In this document: positions 1-9,729 of the stretch, piece after piece
Layout of the letters: every line of letters begins with the position of its first letter
Position numbering within the stretch: position 1 is the first letter of the stretch
Source: Saussurea involucrata
Lineage: Eukaryota > Streptophyta > Magnoliopsida > Asterales > Asteraceae
DNA length: 64,000 nucleotides
Reading direction: 5' to 3'
Assembly (NCBI GenBank): GCA_033807775.1
Contig: CM066327.1
Location: 74,902,795 to 74,966,794, forward strand
The notes under the pieces: model-generated
What the model was told of the DNA's origin: nothing
The model's database searches: none
What the model saw: the letters and a program-made list of their open reading frames with translations, nothing else
Program-made: the position numbers and the translations under genes

Positions 1-695
1 CAACAGCATTCAAAGGACAGTTTTGTTCTCAAGCAGCAGTCCGACAATTGGAAGAAGAGTTCATGAACCTTCACCAGCGAAGTTTATCGGTTAGGGATTA
101 CACTGCTCGTTTTCTAGAGAAGTCTTGCTTCGCGGAGTACTACGTTGCCACCGAGGCTCTGAAGATGGAAAGGTTCATATTCGGATTGAATTCAGAAATT
201 AGAAAGTTAGTGACTGCAACAAGACCTGATACCTTCTCAGCAGCAGTAAATGTCGCGGAAAATGTGGAACAGGATAATAAGAGAGACATTGGTGATAAGA
301 GTACTGGAAAAATAAAATTGGAAGAAACGACGTACGATCTGGAGGAATATGAATCCCCGAGGATTGATAGTCATTCACCTTATAGATCAACTGAAAGACC
401 ATGTTCTAAATGTAACCGTATTCACCAAGGAAACTGCTCTGGTGATTCCCGAAATTGCTATAGGTGTGGAAAGAGTGGCCATATTGCGAGAGATTGTCGG
501 GTAACTCGATACTGTTTCGTTTGCAACTCCCCTGATCATATTCAGTCAGACTGTCCACAATGGAAAGTACAACAGGTTAGTGTGCCGGAGAAACCAACGA
601 ATGTTAGGTCGGGAGAAATAGAAGGGTCTGGGGAACCGAAAGCAAAAGGCCGAATATTCCAAATGACAACTCAAGAAGAGGAGGAAATTCTCTGA
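1..695 (+). CDS. gag: Ty3/gypsy gag polyprotein, 3' part (cut by window edge)
   Basis: The reading frame is open from base 3 to the TGA at 693-695. It matches residues from about 182 to the end of the complete gag at 2856-4091 with only a few substitutions. It covers the end of the retrotransposon gag (capsid-like) domain and a cysteine-rich nucleocapsid region: a variant first knuckle (CSKCNRIHQGNC) followed by two CCHC knuckles (CYRCGKSGHIARDC and CFVCNSPDHIQSDC), which bind element RNA in the particle. The 5' part of the gene is outside the window. No frameshift or early stop is seen. Confidence 0.9.
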   Translation, partial: TAFKGQFCSQAAVRQLEEEFMNLHQRSLSVRDYTARFLEKSCFAEYYVATEALKMERFIFGLNSEIRKLVTATRPDTFSAAVNVAENVEQDNKRDIGDKSTGKIKLEETTYDLEEYESPRIDSHSPYRSTERPCSKCNRIHQGNCSGDSRNCYRCGKSGHIARDCRVTRYCFVCNSPDHIQSDCPQWKVQQVSVPEKPTNVRSGEIEGSGEPKAKGRIFQMTTQEEEEIL

Positions 696-930
696 TAGGG
701 TTACAGGTATACTTCTAATAAACTCTATACGTGTTAAGGTGTTATCTGACTGCGGTATTGATATTCCCGTGCTTTGTTGTTTATCTGTATTAGAAATATA
801 AGTGAGTGTGGAGTGTCTACTCAGTTAGTTTCTACGGTTTTGATTGAGTTTGAGGTAATAGTGGAGGTTAAGTATCAATATCTTTCGTCTAACCGAATTC
901 CGGGACGGAATTCTTTTAAGGGAGAGATAT
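696..930 (+). pseudogene. Protease scrap, deleted pol and polypurine tract
   Basis: After two consecutive stops (TGA TAG) a short stretch in another frame reads like the start of a plant Ty3 aspartic protease, with a changed catalytic triad (D-C-G where D-S/T-G is expected). It soon meets stops and is followed by a piece resembling the last codons of a Ty3 pol. A purine tract at 918-930 directly abuts the LTR. The layout implies that the rest of pol was lost by one internal deletion that kept both ends needed for replication. Confidence 0.7.
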
Positions 931-2594
931 TGTAATAACCAGGTATATTATTGGTTTATTTATAAGTATTACTTTAAATTAATTTTATGGGGTTAGAAGT
1001 TAAGGGGTGTATTTTGCCATATAGGAGAAGTTGAGGGTTAGATTGGTATTATTACAAAAACCATACACCACCTCCACCGCCTTTAGTACTTCAATTGGCA
1101 AATGAAGTCTCTTTCTTAGCAAAATATCTAAATATCCTATGGTGTAGTGTGTGTTTTCGGTATGGAGAGAGAGAGAGAGAGAGAGATCGAAAGAAGCTAA
1201 GGAAGAGGAAGAAGTAAAGCTTTTAATTCTGCTGGGTTTTGTTACATCAACTGAAGAAAACAAGGTAACAATCCATCCTAATTCTTCTTTTTATGTATAA
1301 TAGGTTTTACATGAACTTTAGAAGTGGGTTATGCTATTTTTAGAAGGGTATATAATTTTGGGTTTGGAATAGTGTTCTAATGGTAGTATAAAACATATCT
1401 GCAAAGTTACATAAACATGCATAGTATAAAACTGCAAAAATCTGGGTTTTAGGACGAAACAGTAGACGGAGACATTCATCGAAGTCGCAATAGACGACTG
1501 TGACATTCAACGAAGTCGCAACAGTTGGTTGCGACTTGGCATTGAAGTCGCAATGGTCGTTTGCGACTTGGCTTGAAATCGCAGTAGTTGATTACGATTT
1601 GAGTTTGGAATCGCAGTAGTTTATTGCGACTCCAGGGTGGAATCGCAATAGTGAGTTGCGACTCCAGGGTGGAATCGCAATAGTGAGTTGCGACTCCAGA
1701 GTGGAATCGCAATAAGGGGTTGCGACTTCAGGATGGAATCGCAATAGGAGATTGCGACTTGGTACTGTTCATTGCGATTTGAGATGAGAGTTTTGTAAGT
1801 TTAAGTATTAAAAGAGATATTTGGTATTTTATCTGATTTCAGATTCTGTGAAGGATCGTCTTGCGTGAATTTTCTTGGAAGAGTTTTGAGATAAATACAC
1901 GAGGTGAGTTTTTATTGAAATGTTTTCAACTGGAATACATATATGTATGGTTTGAGAAGGTGACAAATGATGTGATTATGTGTTTATGTTTGAGATAGAT
2001 ATGTGGTTGGAATGTGATAAAGTGTTTATAAATAACAATATGATATACTGAGATATATATTGTATTTATATGTATATTGCACTACACGAAGATACGTTAG
2101 CCGAACTATAGTCGGCGGAGGTGTTGCTGTAGTTGTTGTACAGCGGTGATGTAGTTGTTGTACAGCGGTGTTGTTGGCTCGCAACCAACTAATATGGCCA
2201 GGGGGAATGAGGATGAGGAGTTGAGCACAGTGCACGAGTCTTGATTGGTATATGTATGTTCTTACAAAGGTTTTTACATAAACTATTTTGATACATAGTT
2301 TTATATAAATTGGTTTTATAAAGGTTTACTAAACTGACAGGGATTATCTCACTAGACCGTTTGGTCTAACCCTCATTTTGTTTTCAAAAATATGTATTCC
2401 AGGTAGAGGAACTTATAGCGGCAAAGGAAAGGATAAGACGTCGGATGCTTTTGATGATTAATGTTGATTAGGAAGTTCTTATGTAAAGTACGTTTTAAGA
2501 CTTTCGGACCGAATGTGATCTATGATGTACTTTTTGTTATGAATCAATGATTTGTATGTTATGTTATGTGATGTATATGGGACGGGTCGTTACA
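931..2594 (+). repeat. LTR 1 of the Ty3/gypsy gag-only element
   Basis: The 1664-bp LTR begins TGTAATAACC directly after the polypurine tract and ends GTCGTTACA directly before the primer-binding site. It is nearly identical to the LTR at 4327-5986. Inside are a GA microsatellite near 1164-1187, a 32-bp hairpin minisatellite (1481-1780), and two tandem copies of a roughly 21-bp unit ending in ACAGCGGTG near 2128-2170. Confidence 0.93.
1481..1780 (+). repeat. Minisatellite of 32-bp hairpin units inside LTR 1
   Basis: About nine units of 32 bp. Each carries TCGCAA, a short loop, then TTGCGA, so every unit is a small inverted repeat (for example GAATCGCAATAGTGAGTTGC). The array is CpG-containing. 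Left-hand units are more diverged (GAAGTCGCA) than the central ones, which are almost identical. The long minus-strand open frames here come from the repeat and are not taken as genes. Confidence 0.9.
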
Positions 2595-2596
2595 GA

Positions 2597-2608
2597 TGGT
2601 ATCAGAGC
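2597..2608 (+). other. Primer-binding site (initiator tRNA-Met)
   Basis: TGGTATCAGAGC lies two bases after the LTR end and is the usual plant complement to the 3' end of initiator tRNA-Met. The following 247 bases up to the gag start are an untranslated leader in which I see no other feature. Confidence 0.9.
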
Positions 2609-2855
2609 CTTAGTTTAAGAGATTTAGGTATTAGTATCTGTACCTAGACTTAAACTGCATGCGAAGTAGGATGTCCTTGTTATTATAGAACCTTGGGATG
2701 ATAAATATAAAAAGGTAGAAGGAACATCATGTAAGGTAATTTCAGATTACACCTGGCCAGTGTAATTATGATCTTACAGATACATGTTTGAACCAGAATA
2801 CTTTATTATATGGGGTATGTGCTTATGTGTATATTAACTTTGTTGAATCCACAGA

Positions 2856-4091
2856 ATGGCAAGTGGAACGAGACAAACAAACCGAGAAGGGGAAGGAAAT
2901 CCGAATAGATCTAATCCAACAGCCGGAGGAAGGGGAAGAGGGGGAGAAAGAGGCAGAGGTAGGACAGGGGGCAGAGTACAGGGGCGAGGCACAGAGTTTG
3001 TTACAAGAGACGATCTAGCGATTGAAATGGGAAGACTACAGGCAAATATCCAAGCTATGTTTAACCAGACTCACCATACGGAAACGGAAATACCAGACCC
3101 TACCTTTGAAAACGAAGTGCCTATCGCACCTATTGTCACATCAGTACCAAGAAAGTGTGATTATAAAATGTTTTTAAGCTGTAAACCACCCACCTATGGA
3201 GGGGACAGAGATCCAGTAAAAGTGATGCGATGGTTGAAAGAGGTTGAAGCTGTATTTAAAACCAGTAAATGCGCGGAAGAAGATAAAGTGTTATATGGAA
3301 CAGCAATGTTGAAAGCAGATGCCTTGTATTGGTGGGAGGCCCTCATTGACTCTGAAGGACCTGATGTATACTCCACTTTTACTTGGGACGAATTCACAAC
3401 AGCATTCAAAGGACAGTTTTGTTCTCAAGCAGCAGTCCGACAATTGGAAGAAGAGTTCATGAACCTTCACCAGCGAAGTTTATCAGTTGGGGATTACACT
3501 GCTCGTTTTCTAGAGAAGTCTTGCTTCGCGGAGTACTACGTTGCCACCGAGGCTCTGAAGATGGAAAGGTTCATATTCGGATTGAATTCAGAAATTAGAA
3601 AGTTAGTGACTGCAACAAGACCTGATACCTTCTCAGCAGCAGTAAATGTCGCGGAAAATGTGGAACAGGATAATAAGAGAGACATTGGTGATAAGAGTAC
3701 TGGAAAAAGAAAATTGGAAGAAACGACGTACGATCTGGAGGAATATGAATCCTCGAGGATTGATAGTCATTCACCTTATAGATCAACTGAAAGACCATGT
3801 TCTAAATGTAACCGTATTCACCAAGGAAACTGCTCTGGTGATTCCCGAAATTGCTATAGGTGTGGAAAGAGTGGCCATATTGCGAGAGATTGTCGGGTAA
3901 CTCGATACTGTTTCGTTTGCAACTCCCCTGATCATATTCAGTCAGACTGTCCACAATGGAAAGTACAACAGGTTAGTATGCCGGAGAAACCAACGAATGT
4001 TAGGTCGGGAGAAATAGAAGGGTCTGGGGAACCGAAAGCAAAAGGCCGAATATTCCAAATGACAACTCAAGAAGAGGAGGAAATTCTCTGA
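2856..4091 (+). CDS. gag: Ty3/gypsy gag polyprotein, complete
   Basis: An uninterrupted 411-codon gag. The ATG is chosen because it follows the leader and opens with the same basic, Gly/Arg-rich N-terminus seen in the inverted copy (minus strand from 6718). Residues 1-50 are Arg/Gly-rich. About 100-260 is the retrotransposon gag domain, with motifs such as RWLKEVEAVF and ALYWWEAL. About 330-385 is the nucleocapsid with one variant and two standard CCHC knuckles. It ends in an acidic tail and a double stop, TGA TAG, before a protease relic. It would form the particle and package RNA. As the only intact retroelement gene here, and flanked by near-identical LTRs, it may have been kept by recent activity supplied by a pol from elsewhere. 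Confidence 0.93.
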   Translation: MASGTRQTNREGEGNPNRSNPTAGGRGRGGERGRGRTGGRVQGRGTEFVTRDDLAIEMGRLQANIQAMFNQTHHTETEIPDPTFENEVPIAPIVTSVPRKCDYKMFLSCKPPTYGGDRDPVKVMRWLKEVEAVFKTSKCAEEDKVLYGTAMLKADALYWWEALIDSEGPDVYSTFTWDEFTTAFKGQFCSQAAVRQLEEEFMNLHQRSLSVGDYTARFLEKSCFAEYYVATEALKMERFIFGLNSEIRKLVTATRPDTFSAAVNVAENVEQDNKRDIGDKSTGKRKLEETTYDLEEYESSRIDSHSPYRSTERPCSKCNRIHQGNCSGDSRNCYRCGKSGHIARDCRVTRYCFVCNSPDHIQSDCPQWKVQQVSMPEKPTNVRSGEIEGSGEPKAKGRIFQMTTQEEEEIL

Positions 4092-4326
4092 TAGGGTTAC
4101 AGGTATACTTCTAATAAACTCTATACGTGTTAAGGTGTTATCTGACTGCGGTATTGATATTCCCGTGCTTTGTTGTTTATCTGTATTAGAAATATAAGTG
4201 AGTGTGGAGTGTCTACTCAGTTAGTTTCTACGGTTTTGATTGAGTTTGAGGTAATAGTGGAGGTTAAGTATCAATATCTTTCGTCTAACCGAATTCCGGG
4301 ACGGAATTCTTTTAAGGGAGAGATAT
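4092..4326 (+). pseudogene. Second protease scrap and polypurine tract
   Basis: Near-identical to 696-930. The protease-like stretch starts near 4096 in the +1 frame relative to gag and contains V-L-S-D-C-G where a catalytic D-S/T-G would stand. The polypurine tract is at 4314-4326, followed at once by the LTR TG. Confidence 0.7.
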
Positions 4327-5986
4327 TGTAATAACCAGGTATATTATTGGTTTATTTATAAGTATTACTTTAAATTAATTTTATGGGGTTAGAAGTTAAG
4401 GGGTGTATTTTGCCATATAGGAGAAGTTGAGGGTTAGATTGGTATTATTACAAAAACCATACACCACCTCCACCGCCTTTAGTACTTCAATTGGCAAATG
4501 AAGTCTCTTTCTTAGCAAAATATCTAAATATCCTATGGTGTAGTGTGTGTTTTCGGTATGGAGAGAGAGAGAGAGAGATCGAAAGAAGCTAAGGAAGAGG
4601 AAGAAGTAAAGCTTTTAATTCTGCTGGGTTTTGTTACATCAACTGAAGAAAACAAGGTAACAATCCATCCTAATTCTTCTTTTTATGTATAATAGGTTTT
4701 ACATGAACTTTAGAAGTGGGTTATGCTATTTTTAGAAGGGTATATAATTTTGGGTTTGGAATAGTGTTCTAATGGTAGTATAAAACATATCTGCAAAGTT
4801 ACATAAACATGCATAGTATAAAACTGCAAAAATCTGGGTTTTAGGACGAAACAGTAGACGGAGACATTCATCGAAGTCGCAATAGACGACTGCGACATTC
4901 AACGAAGTCGCAACAGTTGGTTGCGACTTGGCATTGAAGTCGCAATGGTCGTTTGCGACTTGGCTTGAAATCGCAGTAGTTGATTGCGATTTGAGTTTGG
5001 AATCGCAGTAGTTGATTGCGACTCCAGGGTGGAATCGCAATAGTGAGTTGCGACTCCAGGGTGGAATCGCAATAGTGAGTTGCGACTCCAGAGTGGAATC
5101 GCAATAAGGGGTTGCGACTTCAGGATGGAATCGCAATAGGAGATTGCGACTTGGTACTGTTCATTGCGATTTGAGATGAGAGTTTTGTAAGTTTAAGTAT
5201 TAAAAGAGATATTTGGTATTTTATCTGATTTCAGATTCTGTGAAGGATCGTCTTGCGTGAATTTTCTTGGAAGAGTTTTGAGATAAATACACGAGGTGAG
5301 TTTTTATTGAAATGTTTTCAACTGGAATACATATATGTATGGTTTGAGAAGGTGACAAATGATGTGATTATGTGTTTATGTTTGAGATAGATATGTGGTT
5401 GGAATGTGATAAAGTGTTTATAAATAACAATATGATATACTGAGATATATATTGTATTTATATGTATATTGCACTACACGAAGATACGTTAGCCGAACTA
5501 TAGTCGGCGGAGGTGTTGCTGTAGTTGTTGTACAGCGGTGCTGTAGTTGTTGTACAGCGGTGTTGTTGGCTCGCAACCAACTAATATGGCCAGGGGGAAT
5601 GAGGATGAGGAGTTGAGCACAGTGCACGAGTCTTGATTGGTATATGTATGTTCTTACAAAGGTTTTTACATAAACTATTTTGATACATAGTTTTATATAA
5701 ATTGGTTTTATAAAGGTTTACTAAACTGACAGGGATTATCTCACTAGACCGTTTGGTCTAACCCTCATTTTGTTTTCAAAAATATGTATTCCAGGTAGAG
5801 GAACTTATAGCGGCAAAGGAAAGGATAAGATGTCGGATGCTTTTGATGATTAATGTTGATTAGGAAGTTCTTATGTAAAGTACGTTTTAAGACTTTCGGA
5901 CCGAATGTGATCTATGATGTACTTTTTGTTATGAATCAATGATTTGTATGTTATGTTATGTGATGTATATGGGACGGGTCGTTACA
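4327..5986 (+). repeat. LTR 2 of the Ty3/gypsy gag-only element
   Basis: 1660 bp, TGTAATAACC to GTTACA, nearly identical to LTR 1. The clearest differences are a shorter GA microsatellite and scattered substitutions in the hairpin array (4873-5175). It is followed by a primer-binding site TGGTATCAGAGC at 5989-6000 and a leader. Confidence 0.93.
4873..5175 (+). repeat. Minisatellite of 32-bp hairpin units inside LTR 2
   Basis: Same array as 1481-1780, with TCGCAA and TTGCGA arms in each 32-bp unit. Two units here have restored symmetry relative to LTR 1 (for example GATTGCGA where LTR 1 has GATTACGA). Confidence 0.88.
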
Positions 5987-6247
5987 GATGGTATCAGAGC
6001 CTTAGTTTAAGAGATTTAGGTATTAGTATCTGTACCTAGACTTAAACTGCATGCGAAGTAGGATGTCCTTGTTATTATAGAACCTTGGGATGATAAATAT
6101 AAAAAGGTAGAAGGAACATCATGTAAGGTAATTTCAGATTACACCTGGCCAGTGTAATTATGATCTTACAGATACATGTTTGAACCAGAATACTTTATTA
6201 TATGGGGTATGTGCTTATGTGTATATTAACTTTGTTGAATCCACAGA

Positions 6248-6300
6248 ATGGCAAGTGGAACGAGAAAAACAAACCGAGAACGAGACAGAATGGCAAGTGG
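6248..6300 (+). pseudogene. Truncated gag start at an inverted junction
   Basis: The third direct gag starts normally at 6248. After about 30 bases the sequence jumps back and repeats the start region (CAGAATGGCAAGTGG again at about 6287-6301), then passes straight into the inverted gag copy. The repeated start and short overlaps look like a template-switch or end-joining scar. No functional product is expected. Confidence 0.8.
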
Positions 6301-6718
6301 CACATTTGCTGGTTTTAAAGATGGCTTCTACCTCCTTTAGCCACCGCATAGCCTTTACTGGGTCTCTTTCTCCTGAGTAAGTAGGAGGTTTGCAGCTTAG
6401 AGACATCTTATAATCACACTTCTTTGGTATCGGTATGACAGTAGGTGTAATGGGCATCTCGTCTTCCAGACTAGGATCTGGTATTTCAGTTTCAGTATGA
6501 CGAGTTCGATCGAACATAGCTTGTATATTTGCTTGTAGTCTTCCCATTTCAGCCATCAAATCGTCTCTTGTAACAAACTCGGTGCCTTGCGACTGAACTC
6601 TACCTTCAGTTCTGCCCCTACCTCGTTCTCCACCTCTTCCCCTTGTCCCTATTATTGGATTCGTTCTATTAGAATTTCCTTCTCCCTCTCTATTCGTACG
6701 TCGAGTACCACTTGCCAT
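6301..6718 (-). pseudogene. gag: Ty3/gypsy gag, N-terminal part, inverted copy
   Basis: Reading on the minus strand from the ATG at 6718, about 139 codons match the N-terminus of the plus-strand gag: the basic Gly/Arg-rich region, the linker and the start of the gag domain (RWLKEVEAIF). It stops at the TSKCA position, where the sequence joins the direct copy. It differs from the plus-strand copies at many residues, so it belongs to a diverged subfamily rather than being a simple inversion of the neighbouring unit. The nucleocapsid and all of pol are missing. Confidence 0.85.
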
Positions 6719-6965
6719 TCTGTAGATTTCAGCAAGGTTAATATACACGTAAGCACATACCCTATATAATAAGGTTTTCCAGTTCAAACATGTACCTGTA
6801 AGTTCATGATTACACTGGCCAAATGTAATTTGAAATTACCTTACATGATGTTCCTTCTACCTTTTATATTTAGCATCCCAAGGTTCTAAAATAATAGGGA
6901 CATCATACTTCACATGCAGTTTAAGTCTAGGTATGGATCCGAATACATAATTCCCTTAATCTAGG

Positions 6966-6977
6966 GCTCTGATACCA
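6966..6977 (-). other. Primer-binding site of the inverted Ty3 copy
   Basis: GCTCTGATACCA on the plus strand is the reverse complement of TGGTATCAGAGC. It lies two bases from the end of the minus-strand LTR, confirming orientation. Confidence 0.88.
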
Positions 6978-6979
6978 TC

Positions 6980-8785
6980 TGTAACGATCCGTCCCAAATA
7001 TACACCATATAATAGCATTTACCAGCCAAAGATATATAACAAAAGATACATATTATTCACATAAGGTCCGAAAGTCTTAAAAATGTACATTACAAAATGT
7101 GATTCAAACCTTTCGCTAGCATATTTTACAATACTATCCGTACAAAATGTTTAAGGAAAACTTCTAAATCCCGAATAGCCTTCAAAAGCACGTCATACTT
7201 TATCCTTGCCTTTATACCTACCTTGACCTGGAATACATATTTTTGAAAACAGAATGAGGGTTAGACCAAACGGTCTAGTGAGATAATCCATTTCAGTTTA
7301 ATAATCCTTTTGTAAAACACAATTATACAACAAGTATTTAAATACCAAGTAAGACTCGTGCACTGTGTACAACTCCTCATTCCTATGGCCATATTAGTTG
7401 GTTGCGAGCCAACTAATCAATTTACTCCGCTGCACTAATATACAGCCAACTTCGCTGTCCCTCCGTACAACCAAACTCCACCGGTCCTAAGCCCGGCCAA
7501 CGTGCACTAGTGTAGTGTGATATTCATGTAATTATAATATACACCTCAATAGGTCATACTTCATACATATGCACATTATTACACTACTTATCACATTCTC
7601 AATCCACATATATGTATTCCAGTTTGAAAACATTTTAAAGTAAAACTCACCTGATTTCATATCAAACACTTCCAATCCTTTCCCAAAGTAATTCGATCTT
7701 TCACCCAAAATTCACAGAATCTGAAACAGATTAAATACAAACACTTCTTTACCAATCGAATACATAAGACTTACTAGTAGGGCCAAGAACTCTAGATAAG
7801 TCTATTTAACTCTTATCCTCAAGTGTTCCCCCAAACCTGAACTTAAGTCGAGTACACAGTATATCAATTCCTCGTTCATATTCTATCCTAGAGTCGACAA
7901 AACACAAAGGTATCGGATACTCAAAAGTATTTGGAATCTCTAAAAGTGACCGGATAACCAAAGTTTCCGGACACCAAGAACTATCCGGACCATATACTTT
8001 CCTGACACACACATCTTACCGGATATGGGAATCTTTCCGGACAAAATACACATTCCGAATGATATCCGGAAACCAAGATAGTCCGGATACCATCCGGTAT
8101 ATAACTTCATCTGGAAACATATTAAAATAAACTTACCGGATAATTGACTTGTCCGGATACCTTTGCAAAAGTATTTCCGGATACTCCAGCTACCGGACAC
8201 TATAAAAAAGGAACTACCGGACACTATCAACTTCGTCCGGAAACCTCGGTATGTTCATCGAAACTTCTACCTAGATTTCGATTGAAACCCAATTCTTCTA
8301 AACCAAACATACCATGTTTTACAATTGAGTTTTCTAACCTATTCCAAACATCAATTTTATACTTACAACAGTTTTCATAAGAGAATAGAAGGAACTCACC
8401 TTACAAAGATAAAACCCACTTTTCTTGTTTATCTCAGTTTGGAAGTTCTTAGCATTCTGATGAATCTGTTTTCTTTCTTCTTTTCTCAGTTCTAACTCTC
8501 TTTCTTTCTCTTTGCCGAATGAAAAACACACACACACACACATTGAGATATTGAGAAAAGATCTCATTTCTCCTCTTTAACAAAAAGAGGCGGTGGGTGA
8601 TGATGTTTCATCATTTCAGCCAATTAGCCCCTCAACTATCCTCAATTGCCACTTTATACCCTCCAACTTTTCAATTAAAATTAAAGTTTACCTCTTAACT
8701 CCTAATTCCATAAAACTAACCCGAACCTACCTTAAACTAAAAATAATAAAAATTAAATAAACCAGTAACGTACCCGGTTATTACA
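6980..8785 (-). repeat. LTR of the inverted Ty3 subfamily
   Basis: On the minus strand the LTR runs from TGTAATAACC (8785) to GATCGTTACA (6980), 1806 bp, with the same termini as the plus-strand LTRs but much diverged inside. Where the plus-strand LTRs carry TCGCAA/TTGCGA hairpins, this one carries a TCCGGA cluster (about 7945-8245). Its outer end directly abuts interrupted copia gag sequence at 8786, so this cluster was inserted into element D. The matching left flank is outside the window. Confidence 0.88.
7945..8245 (-). repeat. TCCGGA motif cluster inside the inverted LTR
   Basis: A 300-bp stretch in which TCCGGA or one-base variants (ACCGGA, TTCCGGA, TCCGGT) recur roughly every 15-35 bases in both symmetric halves. 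TCCGGA is its own reverse complement, so the cluster is strand-symmetric and CpG-rich. Open frames reported across it on either strand are side effects of the repeat. Confidence 0.85.
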
Positions 8786-9335
8786 CTAGTAGACTCCTCA
8801 GATGATGAAGAAGCTCACTTTACAGAAGTAAAGTATAGCTTGATGGCTAACATTGATGAGGAAGACCAGGAATCCGAGGTACAATCTCTTACTTCTTCTG
8901 ATGAATCTGATAATGATGCTAAAACTGAATATTCTGAAAATGAAGAAATGCTGAACTTGATATCTGAACTGGACAAAATGAAAAAGGAATTTGATATCAA
9001 GACGAAGCACTTCTTTATAAATGTTTGCCCGAAAATAGAGAAAAAGAAAAAGAAGTTATTAAGCTTAAAAATAAAGAACTTGAATCTAAAATTTCTGAGT
9101 TGAAGAAGGAAATGAGAATTACAAGTGATGAAAACATGGATTTAAAGTTTAAACTTAAAGTTATTTCTGACGAAAGAATAGAAGCTTATGCAAAGATCAA
9201 GCAACTTGAAGATTTGAATTTTAAAAGAGGTCAGACTGAGCAAACTCTGAAATTATTAACTAGCAACCCAAAAGATACAAGATTTTATAATCCAAAAATG
9301 GGGCTAGGTTTGTCTGATATTGAGGTTTTAAATAA
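8786..9335 (+). pseudogene. gag: Copia D gag, first visible part
   Basis: Acidic, Ser/Asp/Glu-rich sequence (VDSSDDEEAHFTEVKYSLMA) followed by a long lysine/glutamate-rich coiled coil, typical of the C-terminal half of Sirevirus gag. The frame shifts near 9030-9100 in an A-rich run and then continues to the insertion point of E at 9336. The 5' side is cut by the Ty3 LTR at 8785. No product is expected from this copy. Confidence 0.8.
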
Positions 9336-9716
9336 TGTTGATCCCATTTTCAAGCAAACAATAGAAGATAAAAAGCTCCATATAAAAATGTAGAGATGAT
9401 AAACATGAAGAACAATCATAAAAGAAATCATCTCATACTCATTGATTCACAATGTGGAGGAGAAAATATGAAGAACATCACACTTTACATTTTAGATGAC
9501 TCTCATGAGAATAGTCTGTGTGTGTTTTTTGTGTGTTACTTCAAAATGACCTGAAGAAAAATGAAACCCTAAACTTCTTTATAAAGGGTCCATTTACAAG
9601 ATAAAAATGGCTAAGCCCATATAACTAGCTAAAAGCCCATAAGCAAATTATAAAGCCCTATTACAAAAATTCTTTATAAAACATTCAATTAAATTATGGG
9701 CTAATTTAATCTAACA
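9336..9716 (-). repeat. 3' LTR of element E
   Basis: 381 bp, ending in TG/CA form (TGTTGATCCC to ATCTAACA on the plus strand). Roughly ten differences by eye from the partner at 27619-27998. A minus-strand TATA-like TTTATAAAG is present near 9580. Confidence 0.92.
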
Positions 9717-9729
9717 ATCTCCCCCTAAT
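9717..9729 (-). other. Polypurine tract of element E
   Basis: ATCTCCCCCTAAT on the plus strand reads as a tract with AGGGGGAGAT on the minus strand, directly against the LTR start TGTTAG. More minus-strand GGGGGAG-like runs follow at about 9761 and 9823, like the multiple tracts of Sireviruses. Confidence 0.85.

Larger units (their letters stand above)
1..6300 (+). mobile_element. Tandem Ty3/gypsy gag-only element (TR-GAG type), direct part
   Basis: Order: partial gag, LTR, complete gag, LTR, truncated gag start. The unit repeats with a 3396-bp offset (LTR starts at 931 and 4327) and the copies differ at only a few positions by eye. Each internal region runs straight from gag, through a scrap of protease, to the polypurine tract, so reverse transcriptase, RNase H and integrase are missing. 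This is the structure of a non-autonomous LTR element that keeps gag. An LTR-internal-LTR-internal chain sharing LTRs is most easily explained by unequal recombination. The left end lies outside the window. Confidence 0.9.

Noticed and set aside
1476..1712. Minus-strand open frames across the LTR hairpin array (also 4732-5136 and 4868-5104)
   Set aside because: They are periodic translations of the 32-bp repeat and have no start context or homology.
7806..8230. Minus-strand open frames rich in SGK/SGS
   Set aside because: They come from the TCCGGA repeat cluster inside an LTR.
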